Source: Methanoculleus sp. UBA374 | GTDB lineage: Archaea; Halobacteriota; Methanomicrobia; Methanomicrobiales; Methanoculleaceae | Assembly: GCA_002508705.1 (NCBI GenBank) | Contig: DAYL01000018.1 | Span: forward strand, 108,438-172,437 | DNA: 64,000 nucleotides | Direction of reading: 5' to 3' | Shown here: one piece after another, positions 43,938 to 51,237 of the stretch | How the letters are laid out: every line of letters begins with the position of its first letter | How positions within the stretch are numbered: the first letter of the stretch is position 1 | Notes under the pieces: generated by a model | The model's database searches: none | The model's input: only the letters and a program-made list of their open reading frames with translations | Told to the model about the DNA's origin: nothing | Position numbers and translations under genes: made by a program

Positions 43938-44351
43938 GATCCAGGGCGGATCACGGCAAAGGAGTATGCCCTGGTCGCCTTCGGCATCGTCGTCCTCTCC
44001 ATGCCGGTCCTGCTTCGCTGGCTCAGCCTCTCCCTGTGGGGGATCTTTATCCATGCGGTCCTTTTCACCGCCGCTCTCCTCCTCTGGTTCTTTCGACCGA
44101 CCCTCGCCGGGGGGAGCATCCCGATGCGGGAGTATGCCTGGCCTGTCGTGATCGCCTTTTGCCTGTCGTTGCTGTTCCTCTCCTGGTTCGGCACTGTTTC
44201 TTTCGTTCTGTTTCAGCTGCATGGATCTTTTTCCCTGATCACCGGGGGTTCGACGTCCTGCTTCCGGTCCTCGGGGTTCTCGGCCCGCCCCGGCAGATCG
44301 GAAGCGCCCGAAAACGGCGGCAGGATGCGTGACGCTCCGCCCCGGGTCTAG
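43938..44351 (+). pseudogene. C-terminal fragment of a membrane protein
   Basis: An open frame without a proper start (from RITAKEYALVAFGIVVL) encodes about three membrane helices (VAFGIVVLSMPVLLRWL, GIFIHAVLFTAALLLWFF, YAWPVVIAFCLSLLFLSWF). It begins exactly where homology to the PepSY-like gene ends. It seems to be the rear part of a gene joined here by recombination. An internal ATG at 44001 could still give a small protein. Confidence 0.5.
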
Positions 44352-44442
44352 AGTGGCACCGTCGTAATCAGTGGGATGATGAGTGGATCTTCGATCAAGA
44401 CGAGGAGATCCGGTATGGGAAGCGGGTTTCAGGGCCGCACTT

Positions 44443-44663
44443 TTCTGCTACTGGTGGACATGGAACTCCTCGCCCTCGCCGCCGGGATCCGGCAGACCCG
44501 CAAGGTGCAGGACGAAGAAGAACTCGTGGAGGCATGGGAGAGCCGGGGGCGGGGCCCGAACTTTATTCATGTGGTGTTAAGACCCGGGAACGCGGCGGTC
44601 CAGAATATCCCGCTTGCTCCGGCGGAGATCCGGGAGCGGTTTGTGCGGGGGTTTCAGGGGTGA
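44443..44663 (+). pseudogene. duplicated 3' fragment of comDE
   Basis: Encodes VDMELLALAAGIRQTRKVQ, EEELVEAWESRGRGPNFIHVV and PAEIRERF in order, matching the last 70 residues of ComDE (41342-41553) with few changes. The thiamine diphosphate motif and everything before it are absent, so it cannot be active. It shows that this region captured a piece of the adjacent core operon. Confidence 0.88.
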
Positions 44664-44740
44664 GGTACTCCCTGGATGTAGACCTCCCGGTCGTAGCCCC
44701 GGGTGAAGAGGAAGAGGACCCTGAGGTGGTCCTCCCGAAT

Positions 44741-44776
44741 GTCCAATTTTTTAGACATATGTCCAGAATTTTGGAC
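44741..44776. repeat. 36-bp imperfect palindrome
   Basis: Two 15-bp arms (beginning GTCCAATTTTTT and ending ATTTTGGAC) around CATATG; 11 of 15 positions pair. It lies in a gene-free stretch (44664-44908) rich in remnants. It could be an operator or the end of a lost mobile element. Confidence 0.5.
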
Positions 44777-44908
44777 GGTCCATGGCATCAGGGTTTCGGT
44801 CGGCGAGCGGCCGCCGGGATCGTTCCTGCCTCTGCCATCCGGCGCAGCTCACGTTTCCAGCCCGTTGTGGTCGTTTTCAGGGTGAATTTCCACCTGCCGG
44901 GCCTGATG

Positions 44909-44939
44909 TGTAGATGATTGTGAGAGAGATCGTTTATAG
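44909..44939 (+). promoter_or_regulatory. secretome promoter box (copy 10)
   Basis: TGTAGATGATTGTGAGAGAG (44909-44928) followed by CGTTTATAG (44931-44939). Confidence 0.72.
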
Positions 44940-45005
44940 GAGAACGTTGATGTCTCCACTGTGGATTCCGGTATAAACCGGTTTACATCTCCGGAGGAGT
45001 CATTT

Positions 45006-45227
45006 ATGGAAGAGGGCAGGTCCTATCAATCCGTATGCTACCAACTCTTGAGAGCCCTGTCGGTGCCGGTCACTGTCCTGGCCTTTTTTCCCCTGTTGGT
45101 GATCGTTTTTCTGGTACCGATCGTGATCGTGCCGGATCCACGAGCTTTAATCGGGGTTGGTTATGCCGCGGCGCTGACCCTGTCATTTGTCTATTTCGGC
45201 CTGAAACTGCGAAAGATGGGTGAGTGA
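45006..45227 (+). CDS. small two-helix membrane protein
   Basis: 73 residues with two membrane helices (about 16-36 and 45-62). The ATG at 45006 has a strong ribosome binding site (GGAGGAG, 44993-44999). It is the first gene after promoter copy 10 and overlaps the possible GTG start of the next small gene. No family recognised. Confidence 0.6.
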   Translation: MEEGRSYQSVCYQLLRALSVPVTVLAFFPLLVIVFLVPIVIVPDPRALIGVGYAAALTLSFVYFGLKLRKMGE

Positions 45228-45234
45228 TGGGGGC

Positions 45235-45510
45235 ATGAAACGTCGGATCATTAGTACCTATAACAAAGCGAGTGAAGCATGCGGCAGAAGATATCGCTGG
45301 ACACGATTCTTAACGGGACTGTTTTTCGTGTTGCTCCTTCTCTTGCTCTTCTACGACCCTATCAGGGGGTTCCATCCGGCGCTCGACCCCTTCTTCATGC
45401 TCTTTGTCCAGACTGTCGGTCTCGTTTTCCTGGTGCTCACTGTATTTTGCATCATCGGTCTGGTGTTCCTTGTTATCCGGCGCCTCTATAGCGTATGCCG
45501 TGGCGAATGA
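45235..45510 (+). CDS. small two-helix membrane protein, paralogue family F
   Basis: 91 residues with two membrane helices separated by a short loop (LLLLLLFYDPIRGFHPALDPFFMLFVQTVGLVFLVL). Its paralogue is 47947-48174 (LFLLLFYHTIREFYPEIDPFLMIFGQVVGLVLMIL). Both end in a basic tail after VIRRL. The start may be the ATG at 45235 or the GTG at 45220 that overlaps the previous stop. Being encoded next to another small membrane protein suggests a complex. Confidence 0.6.
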   Translation: MKRRIISTYNKASEACGRRYRWTRFLTGLFFVLLLLLLFYDPIRGFHPALDPFFMLFVQTVGLVFLVLTVFCIIGLVFLVIRRLYSVCRGE

Positions 45511-45667
45511 CGGTGGTTATCTGATAGATTAACCTGGGATCGATTGCCTTGAACATACATGCCGGGAATCCATATATGTGGAGAACGCGCCCGGAACCCG
45601 GGCATAGGCAGTTAGATACGGATAAAAAAAAGCAACACTTTTATCGTCACCGGGCTTACAAAACGTC

Positions 45668-46090
45668 ATGGTGCGATGGCCCTTGACTATCAGGATCGCT
45701 CTGGTTGCCTTCTGCCTCCTGGCTGCTCTCGTCTACCGTGTGCGCCACCTCTATTCAACCTGTTTATGGCGCATACCCGGAAAGATTGCCTTCGGATCTG
45801 ACCGCGTTGTATCTCTGGAACGAACCCCCGAGCATCCTCATCCTCGAGTTCGTGTGCGTATCCGCCCCGGTGCTCTTCGTCTCGGTGCAACTCCTCTTCT
45901 CTCTGTCCTTATGGCTGCGGCTTGGCCAGAAAAGACTCGCCTGCCAGAATATCCTTGAAAACGAGATACAGAATGTGGTGTATACATGTATCCGGGAGAA
46001 TCCGGGGATTCGCATGCGATCTCTTTCTCAAATGCTGGGGGTGAGTATCGGATCCCTCCGGTATCATGTGGGTGTGCTGTGCCAGATGCC
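45668..46090 (+). pseudogene. truncated, frameshifted membrane-anchored winged-helix regulator
   Basis: It aligns with the intact regulator at 49032-49814: IRIALVAFCLL at the start, then in the +1 frame STVCATSIQPVYGAYPERLPS, LNEPPSILILEFVCVSAPVLF and GVSIGSLRYHVGVLCQM. One extra base near 45720 breaks the frame in the signal-anchor. Homology stops in the first winged helix (about 46085), and the second winged helix is gone; unrelated sequence follows up to the promoter box at 46221. Confidence 0.82.
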
Positions 46091-46220
46091 CATCTCCATC
46101 GCATCTCTGAACACACTTGCCGATCGAAAACAGGTATCTCTACCAGAAGAGGCTCTTTCCTATGCGCTCCGCGCCCGAGGAGTGATGTACCTTCGCATTT
46201 TCATAAACATCTCCCGGACG

Positions 46221-46249
46221 TGTAAAGAAATCGGACAGAATTTATAAGT
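46221..46249 (+). promoter_or_regulatory. secretome promoter box (copy 11)
   Basis: TGTAAAGAAATCGGACAGAA (46221-46240) followed by TTTATAAGT (46241-46249). Confidence 0.78.
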
Positions 46250-46434
46250 AAACTCGTGCCCATGTCATTGTGTGGGCGCGAGGATGCGTCTGCAAGAGTT
46301 CGTGGGGTCCCTCCATCCACGGTTGACGCCCGGATGATAGAGCCCCGCAAGCCCGGAGGCAAAGAAAGTTTACGCACTTTGCGTACTTAAATGTGTGCGT
46401 CTGCCTCCGGGAACAGTAACAGGAGGTAACAAGG
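46250..46434 (+). promoter_or_regulatory. candidate structured 5' leader RNA, copy L8
   Basis: Outer helix GTGGGG (46302-46307) with CCCCGC (46343-46348); inner helix CATCC (46314-46318) with GGATG (46332-46336); AGCCCGGAGGCAAAG; hairpin TACGC (46371-46375) with GCGTA (46381-46385). CCCGGAGGCA (46352-46361) is perfectly complementary over 10 nt to TGCCTCCGGG (46402-46411), and CCTCC in the latter also pairs with the ribosome binding site GGAGG (46422-46426). Confidence 0.78.
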
Positions 46435-46935
46435 ATGAAGAAAGGAAAAGGAGTTCTATCGGTGCTGGCAGTGCTGATGCTCTTTGTATCAGTATCTGTC
46501 GGGGCAGTTTTTGCGGCTCAAATCGATGTGGAAACGCCGGTAGAGAAGATTACAGACGACATGGGAATTCTGGAAACAATAGATCTGGGAAGCATGTCTA
46601 CGGATGGCGACGGCGATACTGCATACGCGGTCGGTGTGGGGCCCGTCACCGTTTCGGCCGGGTATAACACTTTCACAGCGTCGTACAGCAACAAGAATGA
46701 CCGACCTCTTGACGGTCAGGGAGCAGTTTATCGTCTGACGGTATGGGATGCCCGGGGCGTGGCGCACCCTAGCGATGATCTAAAAGTTGACGCTGCGGGA
46801 AGTGGTACGATCAGCGTGAGCTTCGATTCACGAGGCAGCGGCGACGCCCAGTATGAACTGTGGTGTCGGACACACGACTGGTTGGAGACAGAGATGGATT
46901 CTAGTAGATACACCGAAGACCTTGACTATGTCTGA
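46435..46935 (+). CDS. secreted protein, paralogue family B
   Basis: 166 residues: signal peptide about 1-28 and a beta-rich mature domain. Paralogue of 25790-26302, with the shared blocks MSTDGDGDTA and DGQGAVYRLTVWDARGVAH and the ending GSGDAQYELWCRTHD. No known domain. The ATG at 46435 lies 8 nt after the GGAGG site of leader L8. First gene of the second B-C cassette. Confidence 0.72.
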   Translation: MKKGKGVLSVLAVLMLFVSVSVGAVFAAQIDVETPVEKITDDMGILETIDLGSMSTDGDGDTAYAVGVGPVTVSAGYNTFTASYSNKNDRPLDGQGAVYRLTVWDARGVAHPSDDLKVDAAGSGTISVSFDSRGSGDAQYELWCRTHDWLETEMDSSRYTEDLDYV

Positions 46936-46939
46936 AGAA

Positions 46940-46959
46940 AGTGCATCCTCTTGGATGCA
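46940..46959 (+). promoter_or_regulatory. intergenic hairpin
   Basis: GTGCATCC-TCTT-GGATGCAC is a perfect 8-bp stem with a 4-nt loop, 5 bp after the family B stop codon. It may slow RNA decay or separate the expression of the two genes. Confidence 0.6.
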
Positions 46960-46985
46960 CCATTTTAAAGCGGAACGGTGATCTT

Positions 46986-47498
46986 TTGAATAGGAAAATA
47001 GTATACACCATCGTCCTGATGGTGGGTCTTGCAGGTGTCCTGGCGTATGGTGCTCTGGTGTATGTAACGTTGTATGCCTGGGAAGAGGTTGCGGTGAGCA
47101 CTGCCAGTTCGAGCGGCAGTGTTGTCTTTCTGGACAATATCTCCCATGGCACTCACCATCTCGGTTCTGTTCATGCCAGCCTCGAGAGCGACATCGACAT
47201 ATCGTATTCTAACCCGATATCCCCTTCCATCGAGACTGGGATAGGAATTAACACCTTCACTACTTCATGGAACGACATCCGGAGAGATGGATCCAGCGGC
47301 GGGAAGACAGCCGTCTTTACCCTGACGGTCTGGGATTCTGCCGGGGTACCACATAGCACCTCTCTTAAATCCGGGCGGAGCGGTTCTGGAACGATGAGCG
47401 TATCGCTCTTTTCACCCGAGCCCGGAGAGGGACGATTTGAACTCACGTCGACCATACTCGAAAGGAGACTGAACCCCTCTGCTCTATCCGATCGCTGA
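46986..47498 (+). CDS. membrane-anchored protein, paralogue family C
   Basis: 170 residues. N-terminal membrane helix (about 3-27, NRKIVYTIVLMVGLAGVLAYGALVY), then an extracytoplasmic domain with FTLTVWDSAGVPHSTS and PGEGRFELTSTILERRLNPSA as in 26316-26807. The TTG at 46986 has GGTGATC just upstream, the same arrangement as in the paralogue. A longer frame from 46941 is open but starts inside a likely hairpin (GTGCATCCTCTTGGATGCAC, 46940-46959). Confidence 0.66.
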   Translation: MNRKIVYTIVLMVGLAGVLAYGALVYVTLYAWEEVAVSTASSSGSVVFLDNISHGTHHLGSVHASLESDIDISYSNPISPSIETGIGINTFTTSWNDIRRDGSSGGKTAVFTLTVWDSAGVPHSTSLKSGRSGSGTMSVSLFSPEPGEGRFELTSTILERRLNPSALSDR

Positions 47499-47499
47499 A

Positions 47500-47829
47500 A
47501 TGAGAGAGATATATGGACGGAAAATCTGCATTGCCCTGCTGCTCTTCATCCTTGCTGGCAGCGGCATAGCGCATGCATCCGCTCAGCCGGGTGAAGACGT
47601 GCAGATCGATCCGACGAATGATGAGCTCTCGGTGGCAGGTACGGAAAACGCCCGGCAAACGGCGCTTGAAAAACCTGAGATCGGAGATACCGCCGCGTAT
47701 AACGGGTCTAAAAGTGCATTCAGTGCATTCTATAATCCTGTGCTTCTGGGGATTGCTCTGGGAGCCGTGATCATGCTCTCGGTGGGGTACTATCTCATCC
47801 GAATATATCGCAGGAGGAATGCACCGTAA
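47500..47829 (+). CDS. small secreted/anchored protein
   Basis: 109 residues with a signal peptide (about 1-27, ending AHASA), a polar middle part (about 28-70) and a C-terminal membrane helix (about 79-100) with the basic end RIYRRRNAP. So it is a type I membrane protein. It starts 1 nt after the family C stop and is probably co-expressed. No homologue is recognised. Confidence 0.6.
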   Translation: MREIYGRKICIALLLFILAGSGIAHASAQPGEDVQIDPTNDELSVAGTENARQTALEKPEIGDTAAYNGSKSAFSAFYNPVLLGIALGAVIMLSVGYYLIRIYRRRNAP

Positions 47830-47946
47830 TGCGGCGGAATTCGCGCTTTTTACTTCTCTGGACGATGAGCGAGAGATAGTTTCCGGAGTTCTGGTTTGGG
47901 ACAATGCCTGGGTTACGGTAACGGTTTCATAACAGGTGGATGAGGC

Positions 47947-48174
47947 ATGCGGCAAAGAGTTTCAGACTTGGTTTTAACAGGATTGTTTGCCGTGATGCTC
48001 TTCCTCCTACTTTTCTATCACACCATTAGGGAGTTTTATCCGGAGATCGATCCCTTCCTCATGATCTTTGGCCAGGTTGTCGGTCTTGTTCTCATGATAC
48101 TCATTATATTCTGTTTTGCTGGCCTGGTTTTGCTGGTCATCCGGCGTTTGCATCGCCGCTTCTATCGCCGTTAG
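47947..48174 (+). CDS. small two-helix membrane protein, paralogue family F
   Basis: 75 residues with two membrane helices and a basic tail (VIRRLHRRFYRR). It lacks the N-terminal 16 residues of its paralogue at 45235-45510 but is otherwise similar in length and order. Its position downstream of an anchored-protein operon repeats the pattern seen at 45.0-45.5 kb. Unknown function. Confidence 0.58.
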   Translation: MRQRVSDLVLTGLFAVMLFLLLFYHTIREFYPEIDPFLMIFGQVVGLVLMILIIFCFAGLVLLVIRRLHRRFYRR

Positions 48175-48500
48175 GCGGCTATTCATTCGGTGCCTGGTTG
48201 TTCTTTGGCTGTAGAGAAGATGTAGGTCAAACGGGGATACATGTGATCCTGGTTGGTCCGGACACTCCCTCGCTGACGCAGGTATTCGCCTCGAAGGGAT
48301 AAGATCGAACGTGGTATCCATCCAGAGTTTCTTTGTGTGGAAGGGGGTGTAAGAATGCCTCGCAGCTGGACATTTGATATTCATCTGATTGCATCCGGCC
48401 TCATTCTCCGGGATTTAGCAAATTTCCCCGGATCCCTATTGGGCAAACGGATGTCCTCCTTCTCTTGCCAGAAGCTGACACTTCGTCTGTATATAAAACG

Positions 48501-48528
48501 TGTAAAGAAATGGGACAGAATATTTATG
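48501..48528 (+). promoter_or_regulatory. secretome promoter box (copy 12)
   Basis: TGTAAAGAAATGGGACAGAA (48501-48520) followed by TATTTATG (48521-48528). No structured leader follows; the expected start of transcription is about 15-20 nt before the ATG. Confidence 0.75.
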
Positions 48529-48563
48529 CAGAGTGTCTCCGAAGTCTCTATCAGTGGATTTTG

Positions 48564-48992
48564 ATGAAATTCAACCGCCTTATTGGGCTCCTGGCCATCT
48601 TTGCTCTCATCATTCCGATGGTTTCAGCAGGCAGTGTCGAAAGTGGAAACAATGTAACCACGTTAGACCTCCCACAAGCAAATGGGTTCATAACCCGTGA
48701 ATATTATACCATCACACAGGGGGAGACCGATTCCTATAGTTGCAACGTACCGGTTGGTACATCTACACTGCAGTTCGATCTGGACTGGTTTACTCCCGAT
48801 TACTCTTTGAGACTGAATATCTACAGGCCCGACGGGAGCCTGTACGGTTCTTATCATGATGACGATGATGGTCGCGAACCTGATGGGCGGATTTATCTCA
48901 AGATATCCAACCCTGCATCCGGGCTCTGGAAATTTAAGGTCTATGGAGAGCGTGTGACCGGAACTCAACTGTATGCATTTAGTTATTTCTAA
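48564..48992 (+). CDS. secreted PPC-like domain protein, paralogue family D
   Basis: 142 residues: signal peptide about 1-22 and one PPC-like beta-sandwich (GETDSYSCNVPVGTSTLQFDLDWF, YRPDGSLYGSYHDDDDG, SGLWKFKVYGERV). Paralogue of 27573-27992. The aspartate cluster DDDDG may bind calcium. As for its paralogue, no enzyme domain is attached, and a membrane-anchored regulator gene lies next to it. Confidence 0.75.
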   Translation: MKFNRLIGLLAIFALIIPMVSAGSVESGNNVTTLDLPQANGFITREYYTITQGETDSYSCNVPVGTSTLQFDLDWFTPDYSLRLNIYRPDGSLYGSYHDDDDGREPDGRIYLKISNPASGLWKFKVYGERVTGTQLYAFSYF

Positions 48993-49031
48993 AACCAAAT
49001 CTTTTTATTGCCACTGGCCTTATGCATTCCC

Positions 49032-49814
49032 ATGGCTCCAGAGTCACGAATTTCCAGAATCGCCCTGGTCGCCTTCTACATCCTACTACTGTCGTCTACC
49101 GTGTGCGCCACCCCTATTCAGCCTGTTTATGGCGCATACCCGGAGCAGTTACCTTCAGGTCTAACTCCGCTGTATCCCTGGAACGAACCCCTGAGTATCC
49201 TCATCCTTGAATTCGTGTGCGTATCCGCCCCGGCGCTCTTCATTCCAATACAGTTACTGTTCTCGCTGTTTGTGTGGCTGTATCTTGGTCATAAGAGGGT
49301 TTCATGTCGGAATGTTCTGGGCAACGAAAATCGAAACGCGGTGTATACGTGCATTCTAGAGAATCCGGGGGCATCCATGCGGTTTATTTCCCAAACATTG
49401 GGGATGAATATCGGGACTCTCCGGTATCATGTGGGGGTACTATGCCGGATGGGAAAGGTCGTTGCCGAGCAGAACAACGGAGGAATGAGGCACTACGTCG
49501 ATGTGGGCACCTGCTCCGATCTGGAGAAGGTATTGGCCGGATGCCTCAACGAGCATCCAAAGATCCGAATAATAAACCTTGTTCTGCAGCACCCGGGAAT
49601 TACGAGGAAGGATATCGCGTCCCGGCTCATCATGTCGGGCCCGAACATCACCTGGCATATGAAGTCGTTGATCCGGGAGGGCATTGTCAGGAGCGAGAGG
49701 GATGGGCGGAATGTGCGATACTATCTCTGCCCGGATGTGAAGGAGTATATAGCAGTACACAAGTCATGGCATCTCGTGAATACCAGAAAAGGAGCTTCGG
49801 GTACCGGGACCTGA
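49032..49814 (+). CDS. membrane-anchored transcriptional regulator with two winged-helix domains
   Basis: 260 residues. Signal-anchor (about 8-27), a proline-rich extracytoplasmic segment, a second membrane helix (about 54-85), then two winged helix-turn-helix units: PGASMRFISQTLGMNIGTLRYHVGVLCRMG (about 110-140) and PGITRKDIASRLIMSGPNITWHMKSLIREG (about 185-215). Paralogue of 26824-27531. In both places a family D secreted protein gene is adjacent. The ATG at 49032 is chosen because residues upstream of it lack the conserved start. It may control the box-type promoters in response to an envelope signal (inference). Confidence 0.82.
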   Translation: MAPESRISRIALVAFYILLLSSTVCATPIQPVYGAYPEQLPSGLTPLYPWNEPLSILILEFVCVSAPALFIPIQLLFSLFVWLYLGHKRVSCRNVLGNENRNAVYTCILENPGASMRFISQTLGMNIGTLRYHVGVLCRMGKVVAEQNNGGMRHYVDVGTCSDLEKVLAGCLNEHPKIRIINLVLQHPGITRKDIASRLIMSGPNITWHMKSLIREGIVRSERDGRNVRYYLCPDVKEYIAVHKSWHLVNTRKGASGTGT

Positions 49815-49908
49815 TGCCGGCCTGAGACCCTGATTTCATCCTCCTGCCTTTTTTTCGGTTCGTCCTGCGAACTCTATATAACATCTGCGATCAGACAATT
49901 TCTCCGCA

Positions 49909-50601
49909 TCACGCATAGACAACCGTATCAGCAAGGGCAATATCCCGTTCTGTGAAGAAGATGAGACGATCCGGTACACCCCCCGCGGTCGAACTCCCTT
50001 CCGGCCGCGGAACCTCCGGGACGATCTCGATCGTGTACCAGCAGGTGCCGCCCGGGAACGCCGCCTCCTTCAGGGGGCGGAGCGAGCCTTGTGAGAGGAT
50101 GTAAAGGTCGCCGTGGGTTTCGTTATACTCTTTCTCAATCTCGTGTTTGAATGTTCTAAGCGTTACATTGCACTCTCCCCGGGTGAGGTCGGCAAAATCG
50201 ATCAGGGTCGCTTCACGGAAGACGGCGAGGGGGTGCGCTCCCTCTAGGGGGAACTCGAGTATCTGGTCTTTGTAGAACACGTTGCCGCTTGGGTAGGCGT
50301 ATGTCTCGTAAAAGTGCTGCTCTCCGTCTACGCCCCCGGAATAACGCGCCTGGGTGCACTGCACCACCCCGTCCTTATCGACGAACTGATTCAGTTGAAT
50401 GAGTACGGCCGACTCGTTCGCGAAACCCTGCTCACGTACCAGGACGTCCCAGAGGTGCACGAGATCGGGTTGACGCTCCTCGGGGTCGAGGTCGATCACC
50501 ATCGCTCCCGTGGCAATCTCGGGCATTTCGGGCGTGTAGAAGTAGTGGATGAAGACGAGGGAGATGAGGATTACCCAGACGATGAGCGGGATCTTTTTCA
50601 T
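49909..50601 (-). CDS. anchored or secreted protein, lineage-specific paralogue family A
   Basis: 230 residues with an N-terminal membrane helix (about 4-22) and an extracytoplasmic domain. Paralogue of 17340-18029, sharing HLWDVLVREQG.ANESAVLIQL, HPLAVFREA and YNETHGDLY...G.LRPLKEAAFPGG. Function unknown. It is convergent with the regulator gene at 49032-49814, just as the other paralogue is convergent with a decayed regulator. Confidence 0.65.
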   Translation of the reverse strand: MKKIPLIVWVILISLVFIHYFYTPEMPEIATGAMVIDLDPEERQPDLVHLWDVLVREQGFANESAVLIQLNQFVDKDGVVQCTQARYSGGVDGEQHFYETYAYPSGNVFYKDQILEFPLEGAHPLAVFREATLIDFADLTRGECNVTLRTFKHEIEKEYNETHGDLYILSQGSLRPLKEAAFPGGTCWYTIEIVPEVPRPEGSSTAGGVPDRLIFFTERDIALADTVVYA

Positions 50602-50822
50602 TCTTGAACCTCCGAGCCGGGATATGCAGTACCAATATGGTTGATGGTATCGTCGTCACTGATGATAGGACTTACGTAACTGTTTTCGGGTTGATTTGGC
50701 CACAAAAATCCTCTGCTACGGAAAATCGGGGAGATCCGCACGGGTGTGACCGTCAGGGTGCCGCACGACATGCACCACCAAACGGATCTTTCTATCACCC
50801 ATTTTCAGTTACATCCCCCGGA

Positions 50823-50854
50823 TGCATAAAGAAACGTGACAGAAAAGGTATATG
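50823..50854 (+). promoter_or_regulatory. secretome promoter box (copy 13)
   Basis: TGCATAAAGAAACGTGACAGAA (two bases longer in the left half) followed by GGTATATG at 50847-50854, 24 bp before the ATG at 50878, so the mRNA should be leaderless. Confidence 0.65.
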
Positions 50855-50877
50855 CCCGAACATCCAGATCGTCATAC

Positions 50878-51036
50878 ATGGAGCGCAAATACCTCATCGT
50901 GTTGACACTTCTCGGCATCGCGGCCGGCCTGTATGCAGTCATCGCCTACCAGTGGATCCTGGCGATCATCATCGTCGCAGTGGTGGCGCTGATCCTGGTC
51001 GCTACCGACGTCGCAGGGCGGAACAGCGGGGTATAG
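50878..51036 (+). CDS. 52-residue two-helix membrane protein
   Basis: A short protein made almost wholly of two membrane helices (YLIVLTLLGIAAGLYAVIAYQ and WILAIIIVAVVALILVAT) with a small polar tail. It has its own box-type promoter and leaderless start, which supports it as a real gene despite its size. Unknown function. Confidence 0.58.
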   Translation: MERKYLIVLTLLGIAAGLYAVIAYQWILAIIIVAVVALILVATDVAGRNSGV

Positions 51037-51120
51037 CCGGCGGCGTGGTAGGGATACCCTTTCGCACGGCTCCCGCCTTCGGCTTGCGGGCGTTGCTCAG
51101 AACCGGTAAGGGATGCCTGA

Positions 51121-51145
51121 TGTGTAGATGCGCGCCGCAGAAAAG
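51121..51145 (+). promoter_or_regulatory. degenerate secretome promoter box
   Basis: TGTGTAGATGCGCGCCGCAGAAAAG keeps the left half and the final AGAA of the box but has no TATA element. It precedes the frameshifted family E copy, which fits decay of the whole unit. Confidence 0.35.
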
Positions 51146-51237
51146 TTCACCGTTGAACGTTGATTTCTCACCCGTAGGTACCGATACCCGGGAATGCACG
51201 GTTCATCCCCGAGTTCGATGCCCAAAGCGAGGTCTGC

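Noticed and set aside
48337..48564. A 75-codon frame ahead of the family D gene
   Set aside because: It runs straight through the promoter box and TATA element at 48501-48528 and has no ribosome binding site or recognisable domain.
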